Source of the DNA: Candidatus Gastranaerophilales bacterium
GTDB taxonomy: Bacteria; Cyanobacteriota; Vampirovibrionia; Gastranaerophilales; Gastranaerophilaceae
NCBI GenBank assembly: GCA_947624665.1
Contig: CANQLK010000109.1
Coordinates: forward strand, 1-6,163
Length of the DNA stretch: 6,163 nucleotides
Reading direction: 5' to 3'
Under the pieces are notes generated by a model. That model was not told where the DNA came from and ran no database searches. It was given only the letters and a program-made list of their open reading frames with translations. The position numbers and the translations under genes were made by a program. Numbering within the stretch: the first letter of the stretch is position 1; each line of letters opens with the position of its first letter. Below are positions 5,734-6,163 of this stretch, piece by piece.

Positions 5734-6163
5734 TCAATAATTAAATTTAATATATTTTCTGCCCAAAATAAAGTTAAAAATCAATAAGGAAAATCCGATA
5801 ATAATAAATGTATGGCTGATTCCGAGGAATTCTGCAATAGTACCGATAGTAAAGCTGCTTAAAGAGGTAGTACCCAGAAAACATATAGAATTAATACTAA
5901 GAACTCTGCCACGCATTTCGTCGTCAACGACCGATTGAATAAGTGAGTTTTGAGGAGTAACGCAGGCAGTGACTCCTATACCGAATAAGAACATTAATAT
6001 GGCAACAAGGTAAATATTATGATAAATTCCGGCCAATATAAGGCAGATACAAGATAAAGTGCAAGCGGAAATTATAATATATTTAAGACCTTTTTTTGAT
6101 TTTTTTGAAGCCAGCAAAAGAGAAGATAATAAAGCACCAACACCTATACATCCCATCAATAAT
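5734..6163 (-). CDS. MFS transporter, EntS/MFS_3-like, partial (C-terminal part only)
   Basis: The minus-strand frame is open to the window edge and ends with TGA at 5736-5734, giving about 143 residues. Some 250 N-terminal residues of a normal ~400-residue transporter should lie beyond 6163. The visible part has about five hydrophobic segments: GCIGVGALLSSLLLA, YIIISACTLSCICLILAG, YLVAILMFLFGIGVTAC, SINSICFLGTTSLSSFTIG and TFIIIGFSLLIFNFILG. The loop IQSVVDDEMRGRVLS between the third and fourth segments is the conserved DExRGRVxS loop of the enterobactin-exporter-like MFS group, and positive KKSKK follows the first visible helix as expected for a cytoplasmic loop. The TTG and ATG near 6157 are internal codons and not starts. 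Substrate is unknown; drug or metabolite efflux is typical. The gene converges on the glycosyltransferase with a gap of 39 bases and need not be functionally linked to it. Confidence 0.87.
   Translation of the reverse strand, partial: LLMGCIGVGALLSSLLLASKKSKKGLKYIIISACTLSCICLILAGIYHNIYLVAILMFLFGIGVTACVTPQNSLIQSVVDDEMRGRVLSINSICFLGTTSLSSFTIGTIAEFLGISHTFIIIGFSLLIFNFILGRKYIKFNY

Noticed and set aside
6157..6159. TTG or the adjoining ATG as the true start of the MFS gene
   Set aside because: The frame stays open to the window edge, there is no ribosome binding site visible, and the protein would begin in the middle of the MFS fold.

Overview
The window is low-GC bacterial DNA from the boundary between a tRNA-proximal mobile-element scar and a deoxysugar/glycosylation operon. 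It uses standard stop codons, an encoded CCA tail on the tRNA, Shine-Dalgarno-type ribosome binding sites and tight overlapping genes. The organism cannot be named from the sequence; a low-GC gut-type bacterium (Bacillota-like, or a lineage such as the Gastranaerophilales) would fit, but that is a guess.

Left part (1-892). An initiator tRNA-fMet, lacking its first ~3 bases at the window edge, is followed by a strong intrinsic terminator (83-117). Next to it on the minus strand lies the last ~53 codons of a tyrosine recombinase (191-352), whose N-terminal part is absent. It abuts the 5' portion of an unrelated hypothetical gene (340-705, minus) that appears to have lost its 3' part. The arrangement reads as an eroded integrative element that used the tRNA-fMet 3' end, with a deletion junction near 340-355. 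The hypothetical gene has a TATAAT box six bases before its ATG, which suggests a leaderless transcript. The 187-base gap 706-892 separates it from the divergent plus-strand operon and holds the likely promoters plus four copies of ATGTTA.

Central operon (893-5694, plus). Five genes run with overlaps or a 10-base gap: a DegT/DnrJ/EryC1 PLP sugar aminotransferase (FdtB/QdtB type), a cupin of the FdtA/QdtA 3,4-ketoisomerase type, an NDP-hexose 2,3-dehydratase (EvaA type), a Gfo/Idh/MocA oxidoreductase suited to be the partner ketoreductase, and a membrane-anchored GT2 glycosyltransferase of the GtrB/ArnC/DPM1 type. The simplest reading is that a nucleotide-linked 4-keto-6-deoxyhexose made elsewhere is 2-deoxygenated, reduced, isomerised and 3-aminated, and the resulting sugar (or another one) is moved to a polyprenyl-phosphate carrier for surface glycosylation. 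The combination of a 2,3-dehydratase with an FdtA/FdtB pair is the most interesting point. So is the loss of one of the two active-site histidines in the cupin motif (RGxHAH has become RGQHAT). The genes for NDP-glucose synthesis and 4,6-dehydration (RmlA/RmlB type) are not in the window.

Right edge (5734-6163, minus). The C-terminal half of an EntS-like MFS transporter converges on the operon and runs off the window. No clear terminator lies in the 39-base gap between them.
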